Shown here: one piece after another, positions 8,643 to 18,103 of the stretch | How the letters are laid out: each line of letters begins with the position of its first letter | Numbering within the stretch: position 1 is the stretch's first letter | Origin: PALSA-1006 sp041660815 | Lineage (GTDB): Bacteria; Pseudomonadota; Gammaproteobacteria; Burkholderiales; Gallionellaceae | Length of the DNA: 64,000 nucleotides | Direction: 5' to 3' | Assembly: GCA_041660815.1 (NCBI GenBank) | Contig: JBAZVN010000001.1 | Span: 434,001-498,000, forward strand | The notes under the pieces: generated by a model | Database searches by the model: none | What the model saw: the letters and a program-made list of their open reading frames with translations, nothing else | What the model was told of the DNA's origin: nothing | Position numbers and translations under genes: made by a program

Positions 8643-8656
8643 TTGAGCCAGATCAA
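8643..8656 (-). promoter_or_regulatory. FNR/ANR-like box upstream of the cytochrome c-petABC genes
   Basis: TTGAG-N4-ATCAA differs from the FNR consensus (TTGAT-N4-ATCAA) at one position and lies 39 bases before the cytochrome c start. That distance could place it over the core promoter. Oxygen-responsive control is suggested but not proved. The rest of 8605-8890 shows no convincing gene. Confidence 0.45.
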
Positions 8657-8890
8657 TTGAAACTACCCATACAGCGGAATGGCGCTGCCCCCACCTCTAC
8701 TACCCCCAAAATACCCAATAAAACATAATCGTTCTGCCTTGCGAAAATGAATTTTAGTATAGCTTCTGCAAAGAGTGCGAATACTACGCAACGACACTTC
8801 AGAATGCAATGCCTGACGACATCCCAATATAACTATCCAAAAGTCATTTACAAAAATTCTGGATATACTTTCCATTTCAACCAATTACTC

Positions 8891-9829
8891 TTAAAAATTA
8901 ATAAACCGGCTTCGAGAAGAATTATAGGCAAGGCGTAATCCCTCCTCAAAGCCAATTTGGGGTTGCCATCCTGTCTGCTTATATAGTTTGGTGGAGTCCA
9001 AAATATTCACTTTTACATCAAATGCTCTCTCTGGAAGGTGCTCCACAAGAACTGACTTACCTGCTTCGTTAAACAATTTTGACATCTCGTGAATAACTTG
9101 CAGATTGGAATAGCCCACTCCCGAACCAATATTGTAGGTTTCTGAAAGCACACCTTTTTCCAAAGCTGAAATTACTCCTCCGGCAAGATCACTGACATAC
9201 ACATAATCGCGTATCGTTCCTGCTTGACCAAATATTTTAATCGACTCACCGCGCATAGCGAGAGCCATCGCGGTGGAAATAAATCCTTGTCCGGCAAATG
9301 GCCGTTGTCCTTCTCCATAGGCATTTGCCGGTCGCACACAAATGAATTTCAAGCCGTGCGTAACCGCATAAAGATGCGCATAATTTTCAAGAGTAAGCTT
9401 TGTAACGCCGTAGGGTGAAATTGGTTTAGTGGGATGATTTTCTCTCATTGGCAAACTAACTGCTTCACCGTAAACAGTTCCTCCGGATGAGACTAATAAT
9501 AATTTCGCACCTCGATCTGCCATTTCAGAAAATAATTGCACGGTGGGCGGCAAATTTTGCAATAGATCCGATAACGGATTTTCAAAAGAAGTGTTAGGAA
9601 CGGTGGCATAAGCAAGGTGAATAACCTCTTGATTAATATCAAGTAATTTTCTTATTAGGGGCCTTTCTGAAAAATCACCTTTAAGATAAGCTACACCTTT
9701 TGGCAAATCAAATTCAGGTGATGAGCGCCGCCCCAAAACCGTGACTTTGCGCCCCGCCGCAACTAGCTGGCGTGTAATGTGTGCACCAATATAACCTGCA
9801 CCGCCGATAATTAAGATATTTGGATTCAC
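8891..9829 (-). CDS. NAD-dependent nucleotide-sugar epimerase/dehydratase, GalE-like
   Basis: 312 residues from a GTG start that overlaps the preceding stop (GTGA). An extended short-chain dehydrogenase fold is shown by the N-terminal GGAGYIGAHI dinucleotide motif, the catalytic serine in VSSGGTVYG and the YGVTK pair. The sequence resembles UDP-glucose 4-epimerases and related UDP-sugar modifying enzymes. It is the last gene of the minus-strand surface polysaccharide locus and is coupled to two glycosyltransferases, so it probably supplies a UDP-sugar (for example a galacto epimer) to them. The exact substrate is not determinable. Confidence 0.8.
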   Translation of the reverse strand: MNPNILIIGGAGYIGAHITRQLVAAGRKVTVLGRRSSPEFDLPKGVAYLKGDFSERPLIRKLLDINQEVIHLAYATVPNTSFENPLSDLLQNLPPTVQLFSEMADRGAKLLLVSSGGTVYGEAVSLPMRENHPTKPISPYGVTKLTLENYAHLYAVTHGLKFICVRPANAYGEGQRPFAGQGFISTAMALAMRGESIKIFGQAGTIRDYVYVSDLAGGVISALEKGVLSETYNIGSGVGYSNLQVIHEMSKLFNEAGKSVLVEHLPERAFDVKVNILDSTKLYKQTGWQPQIGFEEGLRLAYNSSRSRFINF

Positions 9830-10668
9830 GCGGCTTCGGATCCATCAACACTGGGACTTTTTAAATATTGATCTACACCTTTAATCGCGATGATATGAGT
9901 TGCACTCAGGACTTGTTGCAATCTTCGCTGATTCTCCTCTAATTTAGAACGATCACTTTCTTTATGCCATAAATGTAAAACTGGCGCTGCAAAGCGCCCA
10001 CTTTTATGATGCACCCCAGCTCGCAGCAAGCGAACCACCAAGTCGGAATCTTCCATACCCCAGCCCGTAAAAGATTCATCCATACCATTAACGCGAATAT
10101 AGTCGTCTCGCCACACAGCAAGATTACAAGTTTTTGCACCCCGCCAGCGCTGGGGGTGTAATTTTCGCCAAAAATTAGCGGGTAGTTTTATCAAGGGTAG
10201 AATACGATTTATATCTTTACTTACCCAATGACTAATCCATTGAATAAATGAGAAATTATGAATTGGCAGGGATTTTTTCAAAGCATATTCAGTAAAATTT
10301 TGTGCAAGCAAAACCCGATTACCCGGCACAAACCAACCATGTTCTGCTAAGCGTGCATGACGTGATACAAAATCAGGAAGTGGCACACAATCTTGGTCGG
10401 TAAAAATAATATAGTCTGCATTCGCTTTAGCAACGGCCTTATTTCGAATAGTTGAGGCACGATAACCGGTATTTTCTTGCCAAACATGATCAATACGAAA
10501 TGCCGCGCACTTTTGATACCGTTCAATAACTTCGCGCGTTTCTGCGCTGGACCCATCATCAGCAACAATGATCTCAAAATTGGAATAATCTTGCGCAAGG
10601 TATCCTTCAAAAAATGCGACCAGCATATCAGGCCGGTTATAAACGGCGGGAACGATAGCAATACGCAT
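9826..10668 (-). CDS. Glycosyltransferase family 2
   Basis: 280 residues with a GT-A fold. The N-terminus contains VPAVYNRPDMLVAFFEGYL, then the metal-binding region TDQDC near residue 95, and a C-terminal segment GWGMEDSDLVVRLLRAG typical of GT2/galactosyltransferase-type acceptor domains (the GWGxEDxDL motif). It should transfer a sugar from a nucleotide donor onto the growing glycan at the cytoplasmic membrane. It overlaps its neighbours on both sides, which marks an operon. Donor and acceptor are unknown. Confidence 0.85.
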   Translation of the reverse strand: MRIAIVPAVYNRPDMLVAFFEGYLAQDYSNFEIIVADDGSSAETREVIERYQKCAAFRIDHVWQENTGYRASTIRNKAVAKANADYIIFTDQDCVPLPDFVSRHARLAEHGWFVPGNRVLLAQNFTEYALKKSLPIHNFSFIQWISHWVSKDINRILPLIKLPANFWRKLHPQRWRGAKTCNLAVWRDDYIRVNGMDESFTGWGMEDSDLVVRLLRAGVHHKSGRFAAPVLHLWHKESDRSKLEENQRRLQQVLSATHIIAIKGVDQYLKSPSVDGSEAA

Positions 10669-11423
10669 TAGTTTTCCTTTTCTTGCTTCAGCAATAATTT
10701 AAGGTAACGATAGTAAGTTCCCTCGGCGTTTGACACCGCCAGAATAAATCCTTTTTGCCCATCCAGAAAGCCACCCCGTAGCAAGTAAGTCCGGAAAAAA
10801 CTCCATAACCCGCGAAATACCGCAGCAAACAAAGAAGTTGATTTACCCTTTTCATACAGCTTCACTGCACCTGCACTGGAATAATGATTAATTTTATTCA
10901 AGACCTGCTCAAAATCGTTAAAAGAATAATGAAGTAAAGTTCCCTGAAGTTTTTCTGTAACGCCCTCGACAAGTAAACGCTCATGAACAATGTCATCGCT
11001 AAATCGGGCAGTTCCACGTCTAAAAAGTCTGGGGAGTAAATCCGGATACCAGCCGGAATGATGCATAAATTGTCCGCAGAAATTTGATAACCGAGAAACC
11101 AAAAAAGTATTCGGAAGCATGCTAGTAGAATTTAGCGCTTCAATAATATTTTCCTTTAGTTCTGGTGTTACCCTCTCGTCTGCATCAATCGAAAACACCC
11201 AGTCCCCTTTGGTGTAGCTCAATGCCCGATTTTTTTGAGCGCCAAAACCCGGCCAGTCATGCTCATAAACATGGGGGGTAAATTCACGCGCAATGCTAAC
11301 AGTTGCATCAGTGCTACCCGAATCAACCACAATAATTTCCTCAGCCCACGCAACCGATTCAAGGCAAGCGCGAATATTTGCAGCCTCGTTTTTTGTAATG
11401 ATGATGACGGAAAGTGTTGGCAT
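10668..11423 (-). CDS. Glycosyltransferase family 2, WaaE/KdtX-like
   Basis: 251 residues from the ATG at 11423, two bases after the upstream stop. A longer reading frame exists, but its extra N-terminus overlaps the upstream gene and lacks family resemblance. The start of the protein (PTLSVIIITKNEAANIRACL), VVDSGSTDAT and FSIDADERVTPEL are typical of the WaaE/KdtX family, which adds sugars (glucose in the best known cases) to the LPS inner core. It belongs to the minus-strand polysaccharide operon. Whether it acts on core or O-unit is open. Confidence 0.82.
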   Translation of the reverse strand: MPTLSVIIITKNEAANIRACLESVAWAEEIIVVDSGSTDATVSIAREFTPHVYEHDWPGFGAQKNRALSYTKGDWVFSIDADERVTPELKENIIEALNSTSMLPNTFLVSRLSNFCGQFMHHSGWYPDLLPRLFRRGTARFSDDIVHERLLVEGVTEKLQGTLLHYSFNDFEQVLNKINHYSSAGAVKLYEKGKSTSLFAAVFRGLWSFFRTYLLRGGFLDGQKGFILAVSNAEGTYYRYLKLLLKQEKEN

Positions 11424-11425
11424 AG

Positions 11426-13258
11426 TTAATTTATCGTTGGCGTGTATTCCGGAACCCACTGCTTCAGGCATTGCTTCACTTCCACATCCGAGCAAACCCC
11501 TTTGGCATCACTCACCCACCCAAGTAACTCATTGACTTCATTGCCTTTTACTTGGCGCGCTCGCGCGATGCGTAATTTTGGATGCGGCGTGGGAATGGTA
11601 TTTTCATTGTCTGCCAATAATTCTTCATACAGCTTTTCACCGGGACGCAGACCGCTGAATTCAATTTTGATATCATCCTCCTTGAAACCGGAAAGACGAA
11701 TCAAGTCCCGCGCCAAATCGACAATTTTGACGGGATCGCCCATATCCAGCACGAAAATCTCGCCGCCTTTGCCCATGCATCCGGCCTGCATCACCAACTG
11801 CGCCGCCTCGGGGATTGACATGAAATAACGCGTAATCTCAGGGTGTGTGACAGTAATGGGGCCGCCATTCGCAATTTGTTCACGAAATTTTGGAATCACG
11901 CTGCCGTTGCTGCCCAACACATTACCAAAGCGTACGATAATGAAGCGCGTACCGAACTCTTTTTGCAAATCTTGGCAAACGATTTCCGCCATGCGCTTGG
12001 TGGTTCCCATCACATTGGTGGGGTTCACGGCTTTATCGGTGGAAATCAGTACAAATTTTTCCGCATTATGTCGCTGCGCACAGTGCGCAACCTGCCAAGT
12101 ACCAAACACATTATTGCGTACCGCTTGCCACGCATTATGACTTTCCATGAGCGGGACATGTTTATAGGCTGCCGCATGGAAGACCACGCTCGGCTTGAAA
12201 TCCGAAAAAACCTGCTCAACACGCGCGGCATCGCGTACATCTCCGGCCAGATAAATACATTCAAGATGCGGAAATTTTGGCTTCAGCTCCTGCTCAATGT
12301 TATACAAAGCAAATTCACTCGCCTCAAACAGCACTAATTTCTTTGGAGAAAAACGCGCAATTTGACGGCAAAGTTCTGAACCGATAGATCCGCCGGCTCC
12401 GGTGACCAATACCACTTTATCGCTTAACTGCTCCTTCAAGCCGGCATCGTCCAAGCGCACCGGATCGCGTCCCAACAAGTCATCCAACTCTACAGAACGC
12501 AATTGCGAAATGGCCACACGACCACTCAACAAATCATCAAATGCGGGAACCATTTGCGCCTTGATACCATGTTGATTGGCCAGATCAATCACATGTTTGC
12601 GTACTTGATGCGGAGCGGTGGGCATCGCCACGATCACTTGGTCAACGTTAAAACGTTTAGCCCATTGCGGCAAACTGTCAATATTCCCCAGCACTTTTAT
12701 GCCGTTTAAAGTGCGCCCTAGCTTGTTGGGATTGTCATCCAAAAAACCAACTTGATGCCATTCCCGACTGCGCGCCAGCTCTTTGGACAAACCAATTCCG
12801 GCGCTTCCGGCGCCGATAATCAATACCGGCTCGCCCTGCAAATTAAAGTTTCCGTACAGCAAGTTTTCTTTCCACAAACGGTACAACAAACGGCTCCCCC
12901 CCATGATCAAAATCAACAAGATCGGATCAATAATCAACACGGAACGGGGCACAACAACCTCTACGCGAAACAAGCTAATCACCAATAAAATCAATGCGAT
13001 AGATGCAATCACTGCAATAACAATGCGCTTTAAATCGGCTACGCTGGCAAAGCGCCAAATACCACGATACAAAGTAAACTGCCAAAATACAATGAGTTGT
13101 AAGGGAATCACCCACCACAGGGTTTGCCACAATTCAACTCTAAAATCTGCGGGCAAATCAAAATTAAAGCGCAGCAGATAGGCAAACCACCACGCCAAGG
13201 TGGCGGCCAATACATCATGCAAAATGGCGATGCTGGTGTTGATACGAGATTTAAACAT
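11426..13258 (-). CDS. WbpM/CapD-like membrane UDP-GlcNAc 4,6-dehydratase
   Basis: 610 residues. Four N-terminal membrane helices (to about 115) and a CoA-binding-like Rossmann region (VLIIGAGSAGIGLSKE) precede a dehydratase domain beginning VVLVTGAGGSIGSELCR near residue 285. Catalysis uses STDKAVNPTNVMGTTK, where the usual tyrosine of YxxxK is a methionine, a hallmark of the large WbpM class. Such enzymes form UDP-4-keto-6-deoxy-GlcNAc. With the reductase-like gene at 14219 and the WecA/WbpL-like transferase at 13251 it probably makes and loads UDP-QuiNAc or UDP-FucNAc. Confidence 0.88.
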   Translation of the reverse strand: MFKSRINTSIAILHDVLAATLAWWFAYLLRFNFDLPADFRVELWQTLWWVIPLQLIVFWQFTLYRGIWRFASVADLKRIVIAVIASIALILLVISLFRVEVVVPRSVLIIDPILLILIMGGSRLLYRLWKENLLYGNFNLQGEPVLIIGAGSAGIGLSKELARSREWHQVGFLDDNPNKLGRTLNGIKVLGNIDSLPQWAKRFNVDQVIVAMPTAPHQVRKHVIDLANQHGIKAQMVPAFDDLLSGRVAISQLRSVELDDLLGRDPVRLDDAGLKEQLSDKVVLVTGAGGSIGSELCRQIARFSPKKLVLFEASEFALYNIEQELKPKFPHLECIYLAGDVRDAARVEQVFSDFKPSVVFHAAAYKHVPLMESHNAWQAVRNNVFGTWQVAHCAQRHNAEKFVLISTDKAVNPTNVMGTTKRMAEIVCQDLQKEFGTRFIIVRFGNVLGSNGSVIPKFREQIANGGPITVTHPEITRYFMSIPEAAQLVMQAGCMGKGGEIFVLDMGDPVKIVDLARDLIRLSGFKEDDIKIEFSGLRPGEKLYEELLADNENTIPTPHPKLRIARARQVKGNEVNELLGWVSDAKGVCSDVEVKQCLKQWVPEYTPTIN

Positions 13259-14222
13259 GGCTAGTATTTTTCCATTTTCCGTCGACAGCCAACATAAGTA
13301 CAGTGTAGATCACGCCCCAAACAATCAATATCATTTCACTCGAAAATAACAAGGCTGAAAGGCCTGCGGCAAACATGAGTGCATATTCAATAAGGGCAAC
13401 ATTGCGATGCCCATAGCCCAATTGAACCGCCCGTTGATAATAATGTTCGCGATGCGCTTCAGTAATCTTCACACCGCGCAACGTGCGTTTTAATAAGGTA
13501 ATGCTGGCATCCACGATAAACGGCGAAAACACCAAAATCGGAAACCAGGCTGCCCACAATCCTTGTCGCCAGCCCAAGACACCCAAGGCCGCAGCCAAAA
13601 ATCCGAGTGGAATTGAACCTGCGTCTCCCATGAAAATTTTAGCCGGATGAAAATTGCTCAGCAGGAAACCGAACGCAGCAGCAGCAATCGAAAAATTTAG
13701 CAGCGCAAAGGCCTCTTGTTGATGAATAAGCGCCGCGATCCCATAAAATGAAAACCCGAATAGCGCCATGCCGCCAGCTAATCCATCTGAACCGTCCATA
13801 AAGTTATATAAATTTGTCATCCACACCATGAGCAACCCAATTGTCAGCGCTATTAGCACGCCATAAATTGAAAATATGCCTGCGCCAACGATGAACAATA
13901 CTACCGCACCCAAATGAATTAGTAAGCGCTTTTTAACCGGCAAATTATAAATATCATCCAACAAAGAAATCACGAGTAAACAAAGCACTGGCAACGTTAT
14001 CCACCAGGTCAAATCGCTCACAAGCATTACCCACCCCGCCGATACACCGGCCATTAACGCTACACCTCCACTGCGCGGAACAACAGTTTTATGTAGCGAA
14101 CGCTCGTTGGGAATATCTTGAATACCTTGGCCAAATTTGCCGGATAAAATGATGGCAATACTGATAATTGTGACCAGTGCGGCCAAGAGCGGAGAAAGGT
14201 AAATCGGAGAGAAATAATTCAT
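13251..14222 (-). CDS. Polyprenyl-phosphate N-acetylhexosamine-1-phosphate transferase, WecA/WbpL-like
   Basis: 323 residues from the ATG at 14222, which overlaps the upstream stop (ATGA). About ten hydrophobic helices are present. The cytoplasmic-loop motifs of the family are seen: DDIYNLP near residue 84, NLYNFMDGSDGLAGG near 137, and FMGDAGSIPLGF near 202. The enzyme moves a sugar-1-phosphate from UDP-sugar to undecaprenyl phosphate and so starts O-antigen repeat synthesis. The flanking WbpM-like and reductase genes suggest that the sugar is a 6-deoxy-HexNAc, as in the WbpL systems. Confidence 0.9.
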   Translation of the reverse strand: MNYFSPIYLSPLLAALVTIISIAIILSGKFGQGIQDIPNERSLHKTVVPRSGGVALMAGVSAGWVMLVSDLTWWITLPVLCLLVISLLDDIYNLPVKKRLLIHLGAVVLFIVGAGIFSIYGVLIALTIGLLMVWMTNLYNFMDGSDGLAGGMALFGFSFYGIAALIHQQEAFALLNFSIAAAAFGFLLSNFHPAKIFMGDAGSIPLGFLAAALGVLGWRQGLWAAWFPILVFSPFIVDASITLLKRTLRGVKITEAHREHYYQRAVQLGYGHRNVALIEYALMFAAGLSALLFSSEMILIVWGVIYTVLMLAVDGKWKNTSHV

Positions 14223-15163
14223 AGATAAGTTGTTCGATACCATTCGGCAGTCGCATGCAATCCTTGCTGCACGGTATAAGGCGGAGTCCAGTTAAGTTCG
14301 CGGCGAATTTTACCACTGTCCACCTGCAGCGAACCGAGAAGGCGCTCAATCTGATCCGACCTTCCTGTTACGCTCCCTACGAATTTTAATATGCCAGGCG
14401 GGCAAGGAAGTAGCCATGCGGGACACCCCAGACCTTTTCCCAATTCCCGTAATAAATCGGGTGTAGAAATATCGTCGCCATCGCTCAACAAATAAGTTTG
14501 TCCTGCGGCAGCGGGATGCACTGCACAGGTAATTAAGGCATCCACCAAATTTCCTATATATACAAGGCTGCGCTGATTTTTTATTAAAGATAATGGGAGG
14601 GGGATTCCCTTACTCAAAAAACGTAGCATTTGTTCAAAATTCCCTTTTACCCCCGCGCCATAGATGAGTGGCGGCCGAATTACCACAATATCCAAACCGG
14701 TTTCTTGAGACACTTTTTTTAAAGCTTGCTCGGCTTCAAATTTTGAAATGCCGTAGGGATCCTGAGGGCAAGGAAGATCAGCTTCCGTAAAAATTTTATC
14801 TACTGTCGCTTCACCATTCACTTTAATTGAGCTGACATATACCAAACGCTTAGCACCCGCAGCCGCTGCGGCACGCGCTAATTTTTCCGTGCCTGCGGTA
14901 TTTACCCGACGAAATTCTCTGAGCGGATCATCTGCTGTATCATGCATAACATGCACGCGAGCAGCGAGATGAATAACGACTTGAACATTATTTAGTGCCG
15001 CATGCCAATCCGTATTTTGGTCAATATTGCCGACCACAATTGAATTCAAGTCATCGCTAACTTGACGAACTGCCACGCGAACTGAATGCCCTTTGAGTAG
15101 CAACTCCCGATAGAGCGATTTGCCGACGAAACCAGTTGCACCTGTAATCAGAAAACTTTTCAT
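14219..15163 (-). CDS. NAD-dependent nucleotide-sugar reductase/epimerase, WbpV/WbpK-like
   Basis: 314 residues from the ATG at 15163, chosen because the Rossmann motif (FLITGATGFVGKSL) then begins at residue 4. The frame could start 17 codons earlier, but without family support. The catalytic serine in VYVSSIKVNG and the YGISK pair are present. Members next to WbpM and WbpL reduce the 4-keto intermediate to UDP-QuiNAc or UDP-FucNAc. It overlaps the transferase gene downstream. The stereochemistry of the product cannot be read from sequence alone. Confidence 0.8.
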   Translation of the reverse strand: MKSFLITGATGFVGKSLYRELLLKGHSVRVAVRQVSDDLNSIVVGNIDQNTDWHAALNNVQVVIHLAARVHVMHDTADDPLREFRRVNTAGTEKLARAAAAAGAKRLVYVSSIKVNGEATVDKIFTEADLPCPQDPYGISKFEAEQALKKVSQETGLDIVVIRPPLIYGAGVKGNFEQMLRFLSKGIPLPLSLIKNQRSLVYIGNLVDALITCAVHPAAAGQTYLLSDGDDISTPDLLRELGKGLGCPAWLLPCPPGILKFVGSVTGRSDQIERLLGSLQVDSGKIRRELNWTPPYTVQQGLHATAEWYRTTYL

Positions 15164-15233
15164 TGGAGAATATCTATTCCTGTTTTTTGGGACGAATGTA
15201 AATAATGCAGCCACTCACTTAGCTGTTAGATTT

Positions 15234-16358
15234 TCATGACAAATTATCGTACAACCCCACCATCTCGCTAGTAATTTTCGCACAGGAAAACTGGTCTAAA
15301 GCGCGGGCACACGCTGACTGGCCCATATTTATGCGCAACTCATTATCTATAATCAACTTTGTTAATGCCCGCGTTAACCCCCGAATATCACCTGCGGGGA
15401 AAAGCAAACCTGTCATCCCATCCTCCACCGCATCGGTGATTCCATATATATTTGAAGCAACTGCTGGCACACCACATGCAGCAGCTTCGATGATAGTCAA
15501 TCCAAAACCCTCGCGATAACTGGGCAAACAAAAAATATCTGCTGCGGCCATGTAATATTCCGGTGTCGCCGTAAAGCTAACATAACGTAAACGTGTTTGC
15601 ACTGACTGACAAAGTTGCTGAATTTGGCTGAAGGTAATCTCTTCCTCTGCCCCCACAAGTAAAAGAATAAGTTCAGAATGTTGCCGGGCAAGCGCATTAA
15701 ACGCTGCAGCCAAATCCAACATACCTTTGTCGCGATTCAAGCGCCCGACAAATAAAATGACTTTTGCTTCTGCAGGGATCTCCAAATTATGTCGAATAAA
15801 CTGACGGCTGGGCATATCTGCATGAAAACGTAAGGGGTCGACGCCACAAATCGAACCGGCGCCGATTACTTTAACTTTTAAACTTGACAAGACACCTTCG
15901 TTAATCAAAAAATCACGTTGCGATGGACTATCCGTCAAAACACTCGTCGCCAACCACCCGATTAGCTTATCAACCGAACGCAATAAGACCCGCTTTAAGC
16001 CAATTTTGGTAGCCCAAACCTGCCCCGTAAAAGTATGAATCCGCGTGGGTATCTGGGTGAGTTTGGCGGCCAACATTGCTATCAGCCCAGTTTTTGGCAT
16101 GATGGAATGTACAATGTCAAAGCGTTGCTTCTTGAATAAAAAAATCAATTTAATCAGAAGAGTAACATCTTTCACGAACGAAGGCTTACGTTCAATCGGT
16201 AAGAGTATTAGCTGGGCTTTTAATCCTTCCAGCAAATGTTTATCTGCCTCATTGCAAATCACCGTCACCCGATATTTTTCTGCCGCTGCTTGAATATGCG
16301 GACGTAAAAAAGCATGTACAACAGCGGGAATGGTGGCAACATAGCAGAGGGTTTTCAT
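15234..16358 (-). CDS. Glycosyltransferase family 4 (GT-B fold)
   Basis: 374 residues. The N-terminal Rossmann half contains DIVHSIMPKTGLIAMLAA. The C-terminal donor-binding half has ILFVGRLNRDKGM and the retaining EX7E motif in YREGFGLTIIEAAACG (about residues 276-291). It should transfer a sugar with retention of configuration onto the lipid-linked glycan. It lies between the reductase gene and a GT2 gene three bases upstream. Donor unknown. Confidence 0.88.
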   Translation of the reverse strand: MKTLCYVATIPAVVHAFLRPHIQAAAEKYRVTVICNEADKHLLEGLKAQLILLPIERKPSFVKDVTLLIKLIFLFKKQRFDIVHSIMPKTGLIAMLAAKLTQIPTRIHTFTGQVWATKIGLKRVLLRSVDKLIGWLATSVLTDSPSQRDFLINEGVLSSLKVKVIGAGSICGVDPLRFHADMPSRQFIRHNLEIPAEAKVILFVGRLNRDKGMLDLAAAFNALARQHSELILLLVGAEEEITFSQIQQLCQSVQTRLRYVSFTATPEYYMAAADIFCLPSYREGFGLTIIEAAACGVPAVASNIYGITDAVEDGMTGLLFPAGDIRGLTRALTKLIIDNELRINMGQSACARALDQFSCAKITSEMVGLYDNLS

Positions 16359-16361
16359 GGG

Positions 16362-17207
16362 CTAAACAAGACGCCATTTGGAAATGAGCCAGCGCCGCGC
16401 ATACTTAAACAATGAAAAAATAGATGCGAGAAAATAGAGCCCCAAAGAAATTTTTTTGTCATTTCGCAGACGAAAGTATGTATCTTGTACGCCACGCTCT
16501 GCTTTCCATAAATCCCCTGTCAAACCGCCATCACCAAACTCTTCCTTATAAGAATATGCGAGCGGTAAATTTAAATGCCAAAGAGAATTTCCATTTAAAG
16601 CAATAGTTAGCCAAAGCAATAAATCCTCGGCATAGCGTTTGCCGGGTACAAACCGATACGGCAGTTCACGTTTTAACATGACGCTACGGGTGGGGAAATA
16701 ATTTTTAAATAGCAAACGGTAGCTATTCACCGGGCCAGCTGTCAGCGTCGAAACTAAATCTGGAATCGGGTCTGTCAGGCCTCGTTTTAAGGTTGCATGT
16801 CCGGACATTACTACCCCAGGGTGTTCGAGCATCCACTGAAATTGAAGTGCTAATTTTTTGGGGTGCCAACTATCATCTGCATCCAAAAAAGCGAGATAGG
16901 GCTGCGACGCAATTTCCCATCCCGCGTTGCGTGCACTGCCAGGACCTCCATTTTCAAGCAGGCAAAGCAACTTAATGGGAACCGTCACCGAGGCTTGCTG
17001 AAGTCGCTTGAGCTCATTGATGGTTAAATCGCCATCATCGCTAAAATCATCAATTAAAACAATTTCTTGTGGGAGCGCGGTTTGCGCCAAAATAGAGTCA
17101 ACGGCTCGCCGAATAGTGTCGATACAACGATAACACGGAACAATGACGCTAACGTCAGCACGCTCGATCCGATCAGAAGAAATTTGCTCCTTCACAATCG
17201 AACCCAT
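16362..17207 (-). CDS. Glycosyltransferase family 2
   Basis: 281 residues. The GT-A motifs VSVIVPCYRCIDTIRRAVDS, VLIDDFSDD and AFLDADDSWHPKK (nucleotide and metal binding) are clear, and the C-terminal third is the variable acceptor region. Its first codons overlap the end of the GT11 fucosyltransferase gene by 16 bases, so translation is probably coupled. It acts in the polysaccharide pathway at the inner face of the membrane. The sugar is unknown. Confidence 0.85.
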   Translation of the reverse strand: MGSIVKEQISSDRIERADVSVIVPCYRCIDTIRRAVDSILAQTALPQEIVLIDDFSDDGDLTINELKRLQQASVTVPIKLLCLLENGGPGSARNAGWEIASQPYLAFLDADDSWHPKKLALQFQWMLEHPGVVMSGHATLKRGLTDPIPDLVSTLTAGPVNSYRLLFKNYFPTRSVMLKRELPYRFVPGKRYAEDLLLWLTIALNGNSLWHLNLPLAYSYKEEFGDGGLTGDLWKAERGVQDTYFRLRNDKKISLGLYFLASIFSLFKYARRWLISKWRLV

Positions 17208-18070
17208 GCGCGTGGAATTAAATCTTCCGTACTATTGCCGTTCACAAACCAGTGTTTTGGAGCAATCACAATTTTTTCTGCGTTCGAATTCAACCAAGCA
17301 CCCCACCAACTAAACGAACTATTCGCAATAATTTGGTGTTGGCACAAACTCATTAGCTGCATATCTCGATAACTTTCTGCTTGACGATTATGCTCAATAT
17401 AAACAGCAGGAGAATTTAACTGCAAGTTTTGCTTTACCCAGGCAATATCATCCGAAAAAATATAAAAAACGGGCTGCGATACTCGGGCTGCAATGTAATT
17501 GATGGCGGCATGATAATAATCCAAGGAACAAACATCCATTACTTTTCCGGTTTTTGCATCGCTCACATAATCCCCGCGCCTAACATGCAAACTAACCGTT
17601 TGACCCCGTGCTATTTCAATCGCCAACTCGGCATTGCGTCCCGTTAAAGGCGTGCGAAAAGTAAAGTCCTTGCGTAAGGTACTTTCAATCGCTTTGAAAT
17701 AACGCTCCGATTGCCAATAACCAAATAAATAACATTCATCAGTTTTTTCTAGCAAGCCTGGCCAGAAATTAAAGTGCGGTTCAATCACTAGCTTGCTGCC
17801 GCACAAGGTCGAAAAAACAGCGCGCCGCAGCACTTTAATTGCCAGCGGATGGGCACGCCAACCCAACATGGCTTGCACATCGCTCTGTTCCGCCACCGCA
17901 ACATTAAGGTTGAACACTCGGTTTAATTCAAAGCCGTGATGCAACGAATAATTTGAAAAACTTGCCAAATCAACCGCAAAAGGTTGATCAATTTGCAGAG
18001 CAAGCGCACGTCCGGCTGCATACTGAAACATTTGATTGCCGATTCCGCCGAGAATGTAGCTGATGATCAT
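17192..18070 (-). CDS. Alpha-1,2-fucosyltransferase, GT11 family
   Basis: 292 residues. The N-terminal motif LGGIGNQMFQYAAGRALA is the family hallmark, and HVRRGDYVSD near residue 144 is the conserved GDP-fucose-binding motif I. A C-terminal SSFSWWGAWLN completes the pattern. The family transfers L-fucose from GDP-L-fucose in alpha-1,2 linkage, often to galactose. GDP-fucose synthase and manC lie at the far end of the locus, consistent with local donor supply. Linkage and acceptor are inferred from the family. Confidence 0.9.
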   Translation of the reverse strand: MIISYILGGIGNQMFQYAAGRALALQIDQPFAVDLASFSNYSLHHGFELNRVFNLNVAVAEQSDVQAMLGWRAHPLAIKVLRRAVFSTLCGSKLVIEPHFNFWPGLLEKTDECYLFGYWQSERYFKAIESTLRKDFTFRTPLTGRNAELAIEIARGQTVSLHVRRGDYVSDAKTGKVMDVCSLDYYHAAINYIAARVSQPVFYIFSDDIAWVKQNLQLNSPAVYIEHNRQAESYRDMQLMSLCQHQIIANSSFSWWGAWLNSNAEKIVIAPKHWFVNGNSTEDLIPRAWVRL

Positions 18071-18103
18071 ACGGGTGTAAAATTAGCAAATACAATCAAT
18101 TAG

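Noticed and set aside
8663..8884. A 73-codon minus-strand frame in the cytochrome c-epimerase gap
   Set aside because: It lacks a good ribosome-binding site and any family resemblance, and overlaps likely promoter sequence and the FNR-like box region.
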